NCBI RefSeq assembly: GCF_023343835.1
Contig: NC_064433.1
Coordinates: 29,078,214 to 29,142,213, forward strand
Direction: 5' to 3'
DNA from: Lagopus muta
Lineage: Eukaryota > Chordata > Aves > Galliformes > Phasianidae
Length of the DNA stretch: 64,000 nt
Each line of letters opens with the position of its first letter. Within the stretch, counting starts at the first letter, position 1. Positions 27,101 through 40,804 of this stretch are shown one piece after another. The position numbers and the translations under genes were made by a program. Below the pieces are notes generated by a model that saw only the letters and a program-made list of their open reading frames with translations, had not been told where the DNA came from and did no database searches.

Positions 27101-30100
27101 GTATTAGGAAAAGAAAATGTGTTCTACTGAGATGTTACAAGGAACTAGGGATGCTGGGGCAGCTTTTTGAAAAATCAGCTGTGCAGTTCTTAATTTTGAG
27201 TAAATAATCAGACTTCAGGTACCTAGACTGTGTTTCGGGTGGAATTAAACATGTAAGTAGAAGAAGTGAATCACAAGAAAGCACCCTGGTCACAAAAGGT
27301 GCCTCAGTAGGCCCGGTTTGCATCAGAAAACAGCCACCTAATTTCCAGTATCACCGATGTCAAAAACATGTGAAAACAGGCAAAGGAAGGATAGATAGGT
27401 TGGCACCACATCCAGCCTCTATTAAAGCATTTTCTGAAGATAATAAGCAGCTCTGGGTTTGTGTGAGTGTGAATTTGTGTGAATGCATCTGCCATCACTT
27501 TAAAAATTGCATCTCTGTCTGTTCAGCAGGAAAGGCTTTGAGAGAAGTATGCCAAAATGAAGGGCTTAGAAGAGGTATCTCGACTACCAAGGGAAGGGGA
27601 TGTGACATGGTCTTGATCAATGGTTCTGAGGTGTAGTGGGCCAAAGGAGGGAGAATCTCTGTGCAGGAAGGTCAGGATGCAGGGTAACTGCACAGACCGC
27701 ACAGCCCTGCCAGCCAACCACACTGGTTGGCAGCGTACCCAGAGAATTACACATGCCATGAAAAGGAAGCAAAGCACCCACCAAGAGGCCTGTCCCTCAT
27801 CTAGTCCTTGTTGGCCTGGGACCTTTTCAAGTTTTGTTTATCCTTAAGCTACCCACTGTCTCCCTTGTCACCACTCTCACAATATTGCTATCACAGTAGT
27901 TGGATGCCTTTCCTCAGAGGGGGGAAAGCAGCTCCTGTAGAAGGGAGGCTTGGCACTGTACCAGCAAAGTCCTTCTGAACTTGGGAGCAACATTCTGTTT
28001 TCCACACCAACAGTAAGCAAAATGTCCTCCAGCACTGCACAGTGCATGAACGTTCTTGGATTTTGTATTGGCTCTCTTCAAAGACTTGTTTAGATGCTCC
28101 ACTAGCCTAAGCCCTTTTGATCCCTCTCCTTAAAAATGCCCAAGACAATGGCACTGTATTCCCTATCTTGGGGCATTTTGGCAGTGAGGGACTTCTGCCC
28201 AGCAGCCATTGCAGATCTCTTCTGGATCTGCTTTGGATCTCAGCTGACAGTACTGAATACAAGTGACATTTCTATGGGCCTGGAAGAGCTTTGTGTGCAT
28301 GGTGGTGGTGGTGCTGGCTGTCATAGCAATGGAGACCTCTGGTGTAAGGTGAGGTCCAAGGGGAAGGCAGCAGAGACCCAAATGCAGTAATAGCAGTGAA
28401 AGGAAGGAAAAGAGGGAAGGGATAAAGTCTACCTACCAAGGAATCACTTTGCTCTTAGGCAAAACAGTTATAAGAGGGCAAAAAAACTGGCCAAAGAAAG
28501 ACTTATGGACAGCTGTAAGATGTCCAATTAAACCCATGTGGAGAGAAAATAAGTGATTTTTTCTAAGTCCTGTTGGTAAAAACCTAACTCCTGTTTGGAA
28601 CACTTCACCTTTTGGGGTGACTTTATGCTGGATCAGGACTTTGAATTACGTGGCTGCGATATTTTGACCTGGTGCAAGGGGTTCAAAAGTCTGCTACAGT
28701 GCTTTGTTGGACTATGGCCACAGCCCTTTAGCCCACACCTCTGGTAGTTCAGAGTGGGACTCAGAGCAGCAGGTGGATACATCACTCTTCCTCATCCCTC
28801 CAGGAACCACAAATTGATTCTCATTCCTATATTTTCCAGGATAAACTGTAAAACTTCTCTGTGAAAGGGGGTATTAAACAAATAAATGCTGGCATTGAAC
28901 CACCTCCTCATCAGCAGGAAACTGTGTGTCATCAAGCTTCTCGCCTATGTTGGGAAGAGTGAGGGAGATGTGATAATGACAGGGGCTGCCTCCGGAGAGG
29001 GAAGTGGGGATGGCATAGAGGTGGGCGCAGAGCTCTGGTAGGTGAGGCAAGGAGTCAAATGAATGTAGGGAAAATAGATAAGGGTCAAACAAAAGAGAAA
29101 TTTATTAGAAGTGAAACAAAGCAGAACAACTGAAACCTTCAGAGCTGTAAAAGTGAGGAAAGAAGAAAAGGTATGACAACATTCTCATCAAAATTCCTAA
29201 AATAGGCATGTTAGCTCACCCAAGAGTGGAAAAAAAATTACAGGGAGGCTTCGATCTTGTCTGTCTCATTCTCTAATCCAGCCAGCAGTGTGTCCACGTT
29301 TTCATGCAACGTGACTATAATTATAAGCTGTGATCTATCAAAGCAGGACCTGGAAATTTTCATCTTACTGCCCTTCAAATATAAGGGGAAGGCTGCAAAA
29401 CTGTTAAAATGTTGAGTTTTCTAATCTAACCACATTATTATTTAGCACCACAATTTTAAACATAATGAGAGTGGCTGGTTTTCCAGTGACTAGGGCTTGA
29501 CAGCATCACAAAATTAGACAATGAATGTAATGAACATGACTCAACACCTCACCCAGGTTTACTGTTTCTTGGTGTCTAATGGAAATTGCTTGCCATATCC
29601 TCCTCTTGAAATGATGGACCTGTATAAAGCTCTCTTTTCAATTAACAAGAAATCTTAAAGAAGACATATAAAGAGCCCTTTCTTACCATTTTGTTACTTA
29701 TTGGTGCTTAGGAGCCTGTTTCTCATTCCTCTCTCTGCATACTGATAAACTCCATACTGCCAGGCTGGAGGGGCTGGACTCGGCCAAGCACTGAGAACTT
29801 GTATTTCAGCTTTGGCATTTACTACGTGGGCAATGGATGATTCCCACACCACTTGGCCAGAGCATTGGGCTGCTCTTGGAAGGGACTATAAACCCAGATA
29901 AAGATAGGATTGCCCTCAACCTGAGAAACTGAAGTATTTCATAAATGTGGTATTTGACCTTGGTAGTGATGGGAGTTTATTGGTACTGAGAGGAGCACAA
30001 CAGTTAGAGGTGTAATGGAGCTTGTTGAGAGCTATGGGAAATACCAGCAGGAAAAAGTCTATGGCCCCAGGCTGCAACATAACCTTGAAAGACAGAGGAC

Positions 30101-30410
30101 AATTATTTGCTTTGAAGATCTTGTAACTCGCCTCCAAGGAAATGAGTCTTGTTTTGGCAGACAGCGACTCTAGAGATTCAGAAAAACCCAAACAAGCAAC
30201 AAGAAAAACAACACCCTCAAACAAACAAACAGAAAACTGAACAGCAACCAAAAAAACTCACCCAGCTTTAAAGGATCTCTTCCTAATACATCAAAGAAAC
30301 ACACTGGGCCAAACATTAGCATATCTACCAATCTCAGGAAAAGATATGGAACCTACTAAACAACCAGGAAAAAATGCTCAGGTATGTGAAGGCAGGTTTA
30401 GGGGGGTTAG

Positions 30411-30457
30411 CCTCTTTCTTTCTTTCTTTTTTTTTTTTCCTCTGTAAAGCTTTTATT
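30411..30457 (-). other. AATAAA plus poly(A)/(GAAA)n signature on the minus strand
   Basis: On the minus strand an AATAAA hexamer (30457-30452) is followed 13 bases later by a run of 12 A (30438-30427) and then GAAA repeats to about 30411. The spacing is that of a cleaved and polyadenylated RNA. No recognisable coding body lies upstream on that strand, and the frame at 30719-30495 has no known domain. It could mark a small retrocopy or be chance. Confidence 0.3.
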
Positions 30458-31087
30458 TAAGCATTTTGCTTTGCAGATGCTGCTTAGTTACTGATCATGC
30501 AGCCAGTGTCTCTGCAGGACAAAGACATGTGAGCCTTGAGCACAGGTCAGTGTGGCTCCCGCAGTCACAGTGACAAGCAGAGGGCAGAGCCCATGCCAGG
30601 CTGGAAGAGCCATGGGGAGAAGCGAGAGCTGAGCAGAAGGCACTTGCAGAGGTCATCAGAGGTAACTGATTAGCGCAGGCACAGCCAGGAAAGGAAGAGA
30701 TATTCTTATGCCCATTCAATATTCAGCAGTATCAGATGAAAAGACAAGACAGCTGGTGCCGTACATGATGATCGCTATTCAGAAGTTTAACAAGCAATTC
30801 TCCATTCCACCACCTTGGATATAAAGAGAGTATTGAATGTGAGTTACTGCATTCACGACAGTTCTCCATAGAACCCCACTACATACATCTCATCATTTTC
30901 CCTCTGATCTATCGCGAATGGTTTTCCAACATAAATTTTACTCAGGTTACATTAATAGCATTTTGACCATGCTGTTAGGGTGTCACAATATCACATATCT
31001 TAATGAAGTATGGATAAGCAATATCTGCCACCTCTCTCGCACTGCTAAAATCTATACTATTGTATAGAAAGACTTCAGACTCATTAT

Positions 31088-31256
31088 CTCTCTGGAACAG
31101 GTGCCCAGCGAGGCTGTGGTTCCCATGCCTGGAGGCCTTCAAGACCAGACTGGACAGGACTTTAAGCAACACAGTGTAGAGGGAACTGTCTCGAGCATTA
31201 GCAGGGGGGTTAGAACTGGGTCCCTTTCAACCCAAATCGTTCTATGATTCTATGAT
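31088..31256 (+). mobile_element. CR1 LINE fragment (first of a cluster)
   Basis: Plus-orientation 3' end of CR1: CTGGAACAGGTGCCCAGCGA, the GGAGGCCTTCAAGACCAGAC block, GGGGGGTTAGAACTGGGTCC, and the terminal CGTTCTATGATTCTATGA repeats. About 170 bases remain. Confidence 0.9.
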
Positions 31257-31350
31257 CTAGTGGTTGGCAATCCTCTCAACAGCAGTAGATTGGAACTAGA
31301 TGATCTTTGAGGTCCCTTCCAACCCAAGCCATTCTGTGACCCTATGATTA
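31257..31350 (+). mobile_element. CR1 LINE 3' fragment (second of a cluster)
   Basis: Starts directly after the preceding CR1 terminal repeats: CTAGTGGTTGGCAATCCTCT, GGAACTAGATGATCTTTGAG, GGTCCCTTCCAACCCAAGCC, ending in CATTCTGTGACCCTATGATT. It is a second 3' end in the same orientation, so two insertions or a duplication lie end to end. Confidence 0.85.
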
Positions 31351-31773
31351 TGGTGTATATTGTTGTTTTACTTTTCAATCCTTTGCTCAATAATTTTATT
31401 TAAGGATTTTTCTAACCACAGCTCTAAAATTCTTCAGCCCCATTATTTTTTAAAGCAGAACTCAAATGGACATTTGCAAGTGAAGATTCTCAAAGACAGC
31501 ACCTAAAACTGCCTAGAATCTTTGTATGCTGAGAGGCCCAGCTATTTCATAACCATCAGTAAAAACATCAGAAATCTAACCTCCGTGTTCCCTAACACTT
31601 TCTTTCCTAGTTGCAGCTTGCATAGTGAAGAAGGGTTCCATCAGGAGCAGAACATCTCTGCTGTGTGCTTCAACTCTCAGCCTAGTTTTAAATCTCCTGT
31701 GAACACACTCCTTTTTCCTTGTTAATACAGCACTCATTACTGTTTCTCATCTGATCGTCTGATCTTCAGATCT

Positions 31774-32112
31774 TCTTCCAGTATTTGAAGGGAGAGTATG
31801 TGCAGGAGGGGGAACGGCTATTTACAAGGGTGGATAGTGATAGGACAAGGGGGAATGGTTTTAAACTAAGACAGGGCAGGTTTAGGTTAGATATTATGAG
31901 GAAGTTTTTCATCCAGAGTGTGGTGACACACTGGAACAGGTTGCCCAAGGAAGCTGTGGATGCCCCATCCCTGGAGGCATTCAAGGCCAGGCTGGATGTG
32001 GCTCTGGGCAGCCTGGTCTGGTGGTTGGCGACCTGCACATAGCAGGGGGGTTGAAAATAGATGATCACTGCTGTCCTTTTCAACCCAGGCCATTCTATGA
32101 TTCTGTGATTCT
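31774..32112 (+). mobile_element. CR1 LINE fragment with ORF2 C-terminal remnant
   Basis: Plus-orientation CR1 from TTCCAGTATTTGAAGGGAGA to CCATTCTATGATTCTGTG. Positions 31785-32042 stay open and encode the end of CR1 ORF2 (the reverse transcriptase polyprotein), recognisable by His-Trp-Asn-Arg-Leu-Pro-Lys-Glu and Pro-Ser-Leu-Glu-Ala-Phe-Lys-Ala-Arg-Leu-Asp. It closely resembles the copy at 62.7-63.27 kb. The element is 5'-truncated and cannot move by itself. A CT-dinucleotide run follows it. Confidence 0.93.
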
Positions 32113-33071
32113 CTCTCTCTCTGTGCAAACACTCAGCAAGCTTACCCAGGTTCCATTTTTCTTTTTCTCTTTTAACACTGTTGAAAAGCTCAGAGTTCGG
32201 TTAATTTGGGCTCTTATTTCTTCCCACTTTGGGGTAGTTTGTGACAATGCTTTCATCATGACTTCTTGAAGGAATTGCTCTTTTTTTGCTCTTCACTACT
32301 TCCCATGAGCTGTGAGCTCTCATCTCCTACTGCTCTGTTGTGACACTATTTGAAAATCAATAGTACTTTTACTAAGCGAAAGCTGACCCACAGTTTCGGG
32401 ACAAGAAAAACGGGTTGGGAAACCAGCAGGAGTGAATGATCGGTCATGTGGGATTTCTCCTCAGCAAGGTGGCCTGTTTCCTGACAAATCATTCCTGTCA
32501 TGTAAATGATAGCAGTCTACCAAGGCTCCTCTGAGTCTCCCCATTCCCTTCTGAGATTTTTTGCTCTGAGTCAAAAAGCAGCTTTCCTAAATCGGTATTG
32601 AGATATAGCAGCACTAGTAAGAAACATGAACACTTGGGAACAACCCAAGTAAGGAACTCCACAGATATGAATCAAAACATGGAATGACCATCTGCCCGTT
32701 GGCTTATTCTAATTAAAAGGGACATTCAGCTTAGGTTTATTTCTAAATGAAGTAAAATATAATAAATGATGTAGGAAACAATATGCTGGGGTATTTCTGT
32801 TTCTTTCTAGAATCAATAAAGCTTTGATTCTAGAATGAGCATTTTCTGTCAAACATCAGTAGATTTCAATGGTGAACTTTTGTACCAATAAAAAGGAGAG
32901 GGAAAGGAAGAAAGACCAAAGAAAACAGTGGAACAGCTATTCAATCTTTCAAGAGAGCAACATCAAAAAGTACTACCTATCATAACTCTATGGCATAAAT
33001 ATGTCTTTTAAAAACAGCTATCAGTGAACAATATCACATTGCTTAGACTGGTGGCAAGTATGAAATTGATA

Positions 33072-33168
33072 CTGGGGTATTGCCCTGCCTGAGGCATGGG
33101 GGCTGGAACTTGATCATCCTTGGGGCTCCTTCCAACCCAAACCATTGTATGATTCTATGGTTCTGTTC
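33072..33168 (+). mobile_element. Short CR1 3'-end fragment
   Basis: GGGGGCTGGAACTTGATCAT, CTCCTTCCAACCCAAACCAT and TGTATGATTCTATGGTTCTG are the final part of a plus-orientation CR1. Confidence 0.85.
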
Positions 33169-34511
33169 TCTCAAGAAGAACATCTAAACATTTGAAATAG
33201 AGTTTGTTGGCCTCTCTCAACAGTAGAGGCCTAAGTATGTCATCAAATGTGACAGAAAACATTAGCCTGTGTGATTCATTGCTTGTTTTTTGCTATAATT
33301 GAGTTAATGACAGCCATATATATTTTAATCATCTTAGTGAATTCAATTTAATTCATACATATTATGTAAAGGAACTGCAACAATTATACTGCAATAAGAG
33401 AGAGAGAAACAGAGATGGCAAATTTTCAGGCAGCAAATTTTGGAGTGGATTTCTTGTTCCTTATTCATTATTAATACAAGTAATTTTAGAACAAAACATA
33501 GGATGAACTTGCATTATTAGTTGCTCACCTCAGCTGCCAGGACTCTGCCCATTTTTTGAACATTTTCCTTTTTTTTTTCCTGCTAAATTAAAAATTAAAA
33601 AATGGATGGGCTAAATGTGACAGAAGATAACTTAAACTCTCATTTTTAGCAGCTTACTGAAGGGGAGAGAACCTGAATGAATAAAATCTCTTTGAGTTGT
33701 AACCCTAGACCCTTATTTAGATTATAACTGAAGTCAGTGATAGGAAAAGTGGAAAATCAACTGGACAAAATGACAACGTGAATGATATAACTGAAATGTA
33801 ATTTTTTCTTAAAAAAAGTGTCTCTCTGATAAACTATAGTTACAAGGAGACTCCCTGAAGCCAGCCTGCAGATTGGACATCAATATATTTAAAAGAGAAA
33901 GGTAACAACAAAAAAACCTGAGAACAGAAACCTGTCCATTTGAGAGAGTCGGAGATCCAGAGAGGAAACCTCCGTCACAGACAGAAAAACAAGTTATGAG
34001 TGAAGGAGAAACCCTCAGTAAGTCATGTCAGTGGTGAAGTGAATAGAGGTAGGACTTTGCCATCCAGGTGATTGGAAAAACTGGAGAAAACTCTTAGAAA
34101 TAGCAATCCCATAGGGGTAGAAGGGGCAACAGAGCAGGGAAGTGAGTTTAAGAGACAGAGGTTTGCAAATGCACATCAGGTCATTAAAGTTGTGTAATGG
34201 CTAAAGAGCTCTTAGAACAATGACTGAAGGCTGGGAAGTCATTCCAAGTCTGTTTTCAAAACTCCCTGACCCACGCATTCACCTTTGCTGTAATGCTGTG
34301 AACTTTAGCTGAGTTCTGAGTCAAATACTGAATCCATAACATTGCTTACTGCCTATGCAAGACTATACGAGTGAAATTGATGTTACAGACAACTGTTTGC
34401 TGGGTTTTGGTTGACCTTCTTTTGTTCCCTTTTGCCCTTAGTCTGATGCTGATCCCTGTTCTAACAACATTCCCAGTTTCACCTGCCAGTTCTCCGTATT
34501 TTTTAGTTGCT

Positions 34512-34738
34512 GAATCATAGAATCATAGAATCACAAGGTTGTAAAGGACCTACAAGATCATCTAGTCTAACCTCCTCCATTACCACTGCTACCACAAGCG
34601 TTAAACCATATCTCGTAGCTCCTCATCCAGATGCCTCTTGAACACTGCCAGGGACGGCGACTCCACCACCTCCCTGGGCAGCCATTCCAGTGCCTGACCA
34701 CCGTCTGAGAGAAAAGTTCTCCCTGTTCTCCTCCCAAG
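34512..34738 (-). mobile_element. CR1 LINE fragment, divergent subfamily
   Basis: Begins on the plus strand with two inverted terminal repeat units (AATCATAGAATCATAGAATC), then AAGATCATCTAGTCTAACC, a GCCTCTTGAACACTGCCAGG block and CACCACCTCCCTGGGCAGCC. The internal sequence differs from the other copies here, suggesting an older CR1 subfamily; the exact subfamily is not assigned. Confidence 0.9.
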
Positions 34739-37700
34739 TGTAATTCACTCTCTTTATTTCCAAAAAGTCACTGCCTATCTTCATTTATGTCTCTGAAGTC
34801 AGAATCCTTTTAAAAGTAACTCTTAGGTGAAAAGTAGTTCTACTAAGAGAAATGGGTCCCAACAAAAGACCAGGTAAGGCATGAAGATAACAGTGCAGAC
34901 ATAGCGAGTCCAATTTGCATTCGTATAACCCTCACAGTGCTTTTGTTGAACTTTTTTAACCATCACAAGACTGAAATCAAATCTTGGCACTTTGAACTGA
35001 CACCTAGATACCCCAGATTGCTACTTAAATTTAACCATCAGAAAACCTGATCTAAGGTACTGTCAAGAGTGGAATCTGCTGAAAGAGAGCTGAAAATATT
35101 TAGTAAAATTGTCATAAGCTCATTCTGGATGGACATTTGGCCCACTCATTGCTCTGCCTGCTTCCCAGCCCCACAAGCACTGATTGCCCCTTGCTCAGAG
35201 GTGTGGAGTCATTGGTGTGCAGAGCTCCCAGCACATGTAGACCAACCAACCTTCCCATTTCAAAGGTTTACATAGTGCTCGCATGCATATGAAATCCTGA
35301 GCAAAAGCATGACACCAAATGTGCCAGCAGAAAGATGGTGAGAGTAATAATAACATCTTGTAGCTTGCAATATGTGCACAGTTTAGCGAGCATACAACGT
35401 GGGTGCAGTGGAGTAAAAAATCCACTAACCAAAGACAAGGGTAGAAAAAAAGGCAAAGAAGTTTTGCAAAGGGCGACTTTGTCCTGAGCTCACACACTCC
35501 ATCGTGGGCTTGACCTACATTGTGCAGCAAATGGGCAGGGTGCTGGATGTTTCCCAGCAGCTTCAGCTACATTAAATATGAACACAAATAGTGCCCTGGG
35601 GCCCTGCATTCTCTGAGATGCCACAGGCACGGGACTCAGACGATCCACCCTTGCTGCAGAACTGTGTTCCAGATTTTAATTAACTGAGTTTCCATATTTA
35701 AGTTTTTCCTGTGAAAGCCTCCCACAGTAAAAACACTTGTCCAAAACGCAGTGCTGCAACAGATGAAAATAAATCTAGCGGTTGTATTTTTGAAAACTTT
35801 CTTTGAAAGAACATAATTTCAAGGACTATAATCACTCATTCCAAATACACGGTTCATGAACTCAAAGCCATCACGTCCACGTACTGTATGTTCTCATCTT
35901 TTCTAACTGCCATATGCTACTAAGTCATTTCATTTTTTATGCACCCTCCTGGCTCCAGGCTTCATGGGCAGATGGCTCCTTGCCATCTAATCAAATTCAC
36001 ACATCAAGGGCATCCCAAGTGAGGTCCTTTGCAGAACTGCATCCTCCCTTCCTTTCTCTCCTTTCCTTGAACATTTGCACATCACCACAAGCTTGTACCA
36101 TTAGAAAGGTTCATCATTTTCAGATGTAACACACTTATTTTTTAATTAAACATGAAGCAATATATGCAGTTCCAGTCCATTCACTCTAAAAATATATTTC
36201 AGTGCTTTGGAAATTCACAGCATACACACACTTTCCTTCACATTCATTTTGGTTATATTTTGGGTCCCTCCTTCTGCTATAGCTGCATCTGTTCACGTAC
36301 ATGCCCTCTGCCATCACACACAGTTACAGTAATGCATCTTTACGTCTGCAGTCAAGTGACAGTTTTTGCTGTACTGTACCAAGCTTGATGCAGTATCTAA
36401 ATTTAGATGCCTTCTAATTTTCTTCAGCTGCCTATTGATACAATTGAATTTTCATGGATCAGCTCATCTTGACGCAGGCTTGTGGCTCTTAGCTTTGACG
36501 GACATCATCTCAGAGCTGCATTTGCTTCTCAGCAGTATCTTACTAATCAGACAGGGCAGTCCTCATACTATTAGCAGTGGTATTTCTTCAAGCCACTGTA
36601 CCCTACATTGCCTCACCAGGCTTTTTGTTTTTATAACATTTTACAATTTCTGTAACTCTAGTTGCTGGATTATCTATATCCATTAAATACATGTATAAGC
36701 ACACATCTCATCTGTTTGAATGCACAGCATTCAGAGCTGCTCTGGCACCAAAAAAAACCAACCCATTATTACACAAACCTGTGCTATTCCTCAACTTCAG
36801 AAATACCCCTTGCTTTCATATACAGACTTATCCTTTCTAGGCTTTTTGCCTATCTTACACCAAGGTAGAAGAAACAAGGCCACCCACTCTGAGAGTAACT
36901 CAGCTCTTCAGTTTACACCTTCTTCTCTAAAGGAGGTGCAGTGCAGGAATTTTTAATATTGCCTTCAACAGACAAAACCTTACCCTGTTATGATCCGCAA
37001 GACAATCAAAACTGTTTCACAGGAACATGTTAAGAACACCTAACATCAGTTTTGCAATCTATACTAAAAACAAGCAATCAGCTGTCCAACGCCAGTTAAT
37101 TTAATGTAACTCGTATGGAAGAGTGTATCTGAAATACTTCTGTAGAAGAGCAATGGTGGCATTGTGACATATATATTATCTTACTGATTCTGCAGAGGCC
37201 AAACAGAATAGAAACTGGAAACTATGAAGTCTCTATACCAGTATCTTTAAATGTTCACAGTAGCACCTAATAAATCCCATTTCTAAATATCAAATAAGCT
37301 TTACATCCAGCTTTTCTAAGCAGTTCAATATTTTCTGCAACAGAATACTACAGCTAAAAGACCATGCAGTGCTCATCCTCTTGTGCAATGGTAAGCCATC
37401 CCTGCAGACTAACAAAGGGCTATTCCAGAGAACGTGGTGACCCAGAAACCGAAGATAAAGTGTTTACAATTTGTTCCAGACATCACCTATTTAGCTAGAC
37501 ATAGTTCTTTATATTTACAGCCCCATCTATTGCTCTGCTGAGAGTAGTAACCTGAATATGCCAAGAACATAGTGTGAGCCTGCTAAACATGGACTGAATT
37601 ACTCCAGTGCCTCATAGCTGCAATGGCTGCTAGTACAAGTGCTGCATGGGCACAATTTGAGCAATATAATTTATAATCAGTTAGCTAATCATCCTTATCC

Positions 37701-39279
37701 CCCTTTACACAGTCCTTTCTTCCCCAAGGACAGATAAAAGTCATCTTCCAGTGGCTTTGGGGACATTACTCTTTGAGCCAGTTCAACAGACAAAAAGAGG
37801 TTCCAACACCTGGAATGAATTATTTCAACAATTTTCAAACTGTTCTGAAAATACGAAGGACAAAATGTAGTAAATTGGTATTTGTACAAAGATCTCAGTT
37901 TGTAATGTTATTAGAAGTCTGCCACTTGTATCATATTCTCTCTAATCATAGCCATACTGCATATACTCTAACACCAGCATTCGGCTTGCTTGCGTCAGCT
38001 ATGACCTCAAAGTATTTTATAAAAAGGAAAAATAAAACAACAAAAACCACTCACAAAACGCTGTGGCTTTTCTGACAGCAACAGGAAGGCAGGAAGGTGT
38101 TTTACAAGGCAGTTTTTATTCTTCTCTCTTTCCATAATATGCCTCCAAAGCGTCACCCATCTGGCCCAGAGCCATGCAGCCACCGCAGCTGTTTTCTGCT
38201 TCCTGAACTGCTGCTTTAAGATTCCAAACTACGACAAAAGAACCACTCCACCACTCCTGTTTTATAAAGTGGTATCCTATTGGCCTGATCTAAATTAGGA
38301 GGTTGGTTCACACTCTGCTGAGCTTTTCCACACTGATCAGATTCTGATGGAAAACTGAAGCCACGCTGCATGAGGTAGGTGACCTTGGGCAAGTCCCTTG
38401 GTGTTAATAAACAGTAATTACCTAAGGCTGCTATCCCTAATTCCTCACAGAGAGATGCTTCATCCTTTTGCCAACAAAGAACAGAAACTTCAAATAATTC
38501 ATGAGACCAAAGTGCAAAATCTCACTTCTCCAAAGTCCCTCTAAGTCCCATTTTAGGCACTGGGCGCCCTTTTCCTTACCCTGACTCTAAGACAAAACCT
38601 GCAAGTACCATTAAACAATAAAAGTCCAAACAGAATTAAAAAATCTGGTTAAATATGATTTAAGGTAAGGAATTCTAGATGCCAGCTCTGCAAAGAAGCA
38701 GGATCATTTCTATCTGTTTCTTTTGCAATGGCAGCTGCCTCTTAAGTGACTTCATGCTTGGTACAAAAGAGCACAGAAGAGTGACACCAGGTCAGTTCTA
38801 ATAGCCTGGACTGAGCTACTGCTTCGTGCTGACAAAAGCAGATCCTATGGGGAAAGTAGTGAAGCAGAAGAAGCAGAGTAGAAAGATACAACAACGTGCT
38901 CCAGCTACTGCAAGTCCTGAAAATGCACTGCATCGGGTCAAAACAAAGTCAGTTTTGTTTTATTTTTTCTGACAAGACTCCACTAGGAAAAAGAAAACAG
39001 AACAGCGTGTAAGAATGAAGCACTCCTAGGCTGTTAATCTCTCTATATATTTTACAGCCATAGGTAGTCAGTAACGTAGGGTATTTCTGAGTGGAGATCA
39101 CATTTAAGCTAACATTTGATAACTATCACCTTCTACATACAAGTCTTTTTGACCCTCTGACCCTGAAAAAAGTCCCACAGCAATGAACTCCATTACTAGA
39201 CTACACAGTGTACTGAATTCATTGAAATTGGCTGCCTGATCACTTCCTTGACTACTGAATTCTTCCAAGCTGCCAAACG

Positions 39280-39340
39280 TTGCAGTTGGACTAAATGATC
39301 TTTGAAGGCCCTTTCCAACTGAATGATCCTATTCTAATCT
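39280..39340 (+). mobile_element. Relic CR1 3'-end fragment
   Basis: TTGGACTAAATGATCTTTGA followed by AGGCCCTTTCCAACTGAATG and a degenerate ATTCTAAT end matches the last 60 or so bases of CR1 in plus orientation. It is short and decayed. Confidence 0.65.
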
Positions 39341-40804
39341 TTATTCCCAAATCTAAGCCATAGATTATGTCAACCATGTCTACTGTGTTTTGGTTTTCTA
39401 ATTTTTTTGGAAAACAGCACTGAAGAATACTTGAGAAGTAGACAAACCCTGTTTTCTGTGGCTTTTTCATGCAGAAAAATCTTCCAGCTCATTACCTTAT
39501 TTTCATTTCTGAACTTCTTTGGAATTATTAACAGAAGACCCTACAACGACTATCTGGATGCTGCTGTGTACTTGCTTAAAGGGTGTACGTAGTTGTGGTT
39601 GGTTTGTTTGCACATGCTAGAACAGTCAGTTATATATCTGAATGTAAATTGGCATTAACCAAAAATATGTAATGGTATACTTAGATTTATATTTTCTATA
39701 TTTGGAAGAAAACCAAGTCCTGATGAGCAACAGGAAGAGCTGAAAATAGAAACAGAGGCCAGATGGTTTCTTCTTTCAAGTGTGAAAGTGTAAATGTGTT
39801 TTATATATTGTGAGTCCTAAAAACGAAAAGTCTGACTATGGAAAGTGGCTGACATAGAAAGGTTATTACCATCATCACGCATCTGTGGTTTGGGGAGTGA
39901 TCATTGGTGCAGGGCTTTGTACTGATCCTGATGCTTCCATGATGCTCTTTAGCCTTAGTCACAAGAAGAAGACCAGAACCCTACACAGATTTCAGCAGGA
40001 TGCCCTTTTTAAAAGATTTTAACAGCTTTCAGTGCAAAATAGGTGCCCACACTTTACTTAGACCATGACAGTTCCAGGGATAAATTAAAGCTGATTTTCA
40101 GGCACGCAGGGATCTTTGTGACCTTTGGCTTTTAACAGCAGATTCAGATACCTAAGAACATAGACAGGACTGAGCTATGCTCTTGTTAACCACTCTAAAT
40201 ACAACTACATTTATAAATCAATGCGTTACACAATTAACGTGTTAGGCATCCAAACTGCAGCCAGGAAAACAAGTGCAGTATAAGCTCTACCATAGCAGAA
40301 GACTTCAAATATCAGATTAGAGTGTATTAAAACATATGAACCCTCCCACTTTTAAAGTATAATGGCTAATGGCTTTTTTTAAAATATATGGAGTCCTGAT
40401 TTTAAGAGCGACCAGATCACCACATCACTTCACTTGCATCTCATACAATGCCGATATTGCATATGACTTCATAATGCTTAAAGATGTACAACAAATGACT
40501 CAGATAGTACACAAAACAGGAAAACAGCACCTCAGTATCCTTCTGGAGAACAGACAGAGTTATACTCTAAAATGATTTCACAGACCAAGTTTATATAAGA
40601 GTAATTTATTGTACTACTGTATGAAGTGTTAGAAGACAAGTACAATGGTTAAAGCTGAAATACAGCCCCGTGCAGAGAAGCTGTGCAACAATCATGTAAC
40701 ACTGAAGTACTACTAAAGCACTGCTTCCAAACAGACAATAAACAGACTAACAAAGAATCTGAGGTGTTAACAGCAATCCTAAGAGGAAGTCCTCTTAGGA
40801 AAAC

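Larger units (their letters stand above)
11300..40790. other. Gene-poor interval between the YAF2 CpG island and ZCRB1
   Basis: I see no coding exon with a recognisable domain in this 29 kb. Supported contents are CR1 fragments (23.1, 24.0, 31.1, 31.3, 31.8, 33.1, 34.5 and 39.3 kb), a CT-rich tract at about 15.12-15.37 kb, and short A or T tracts (17.1, 21.15, 22.28 and 30.43 kb). Open frames are short, lack conserved motifs and are not joined by consistent splice sites. If PPHLN1 has an upstream promoter beside YAF2, as in human, this interval would be its long first intron; otherwise it is intergenic. Confidence 0.65.
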
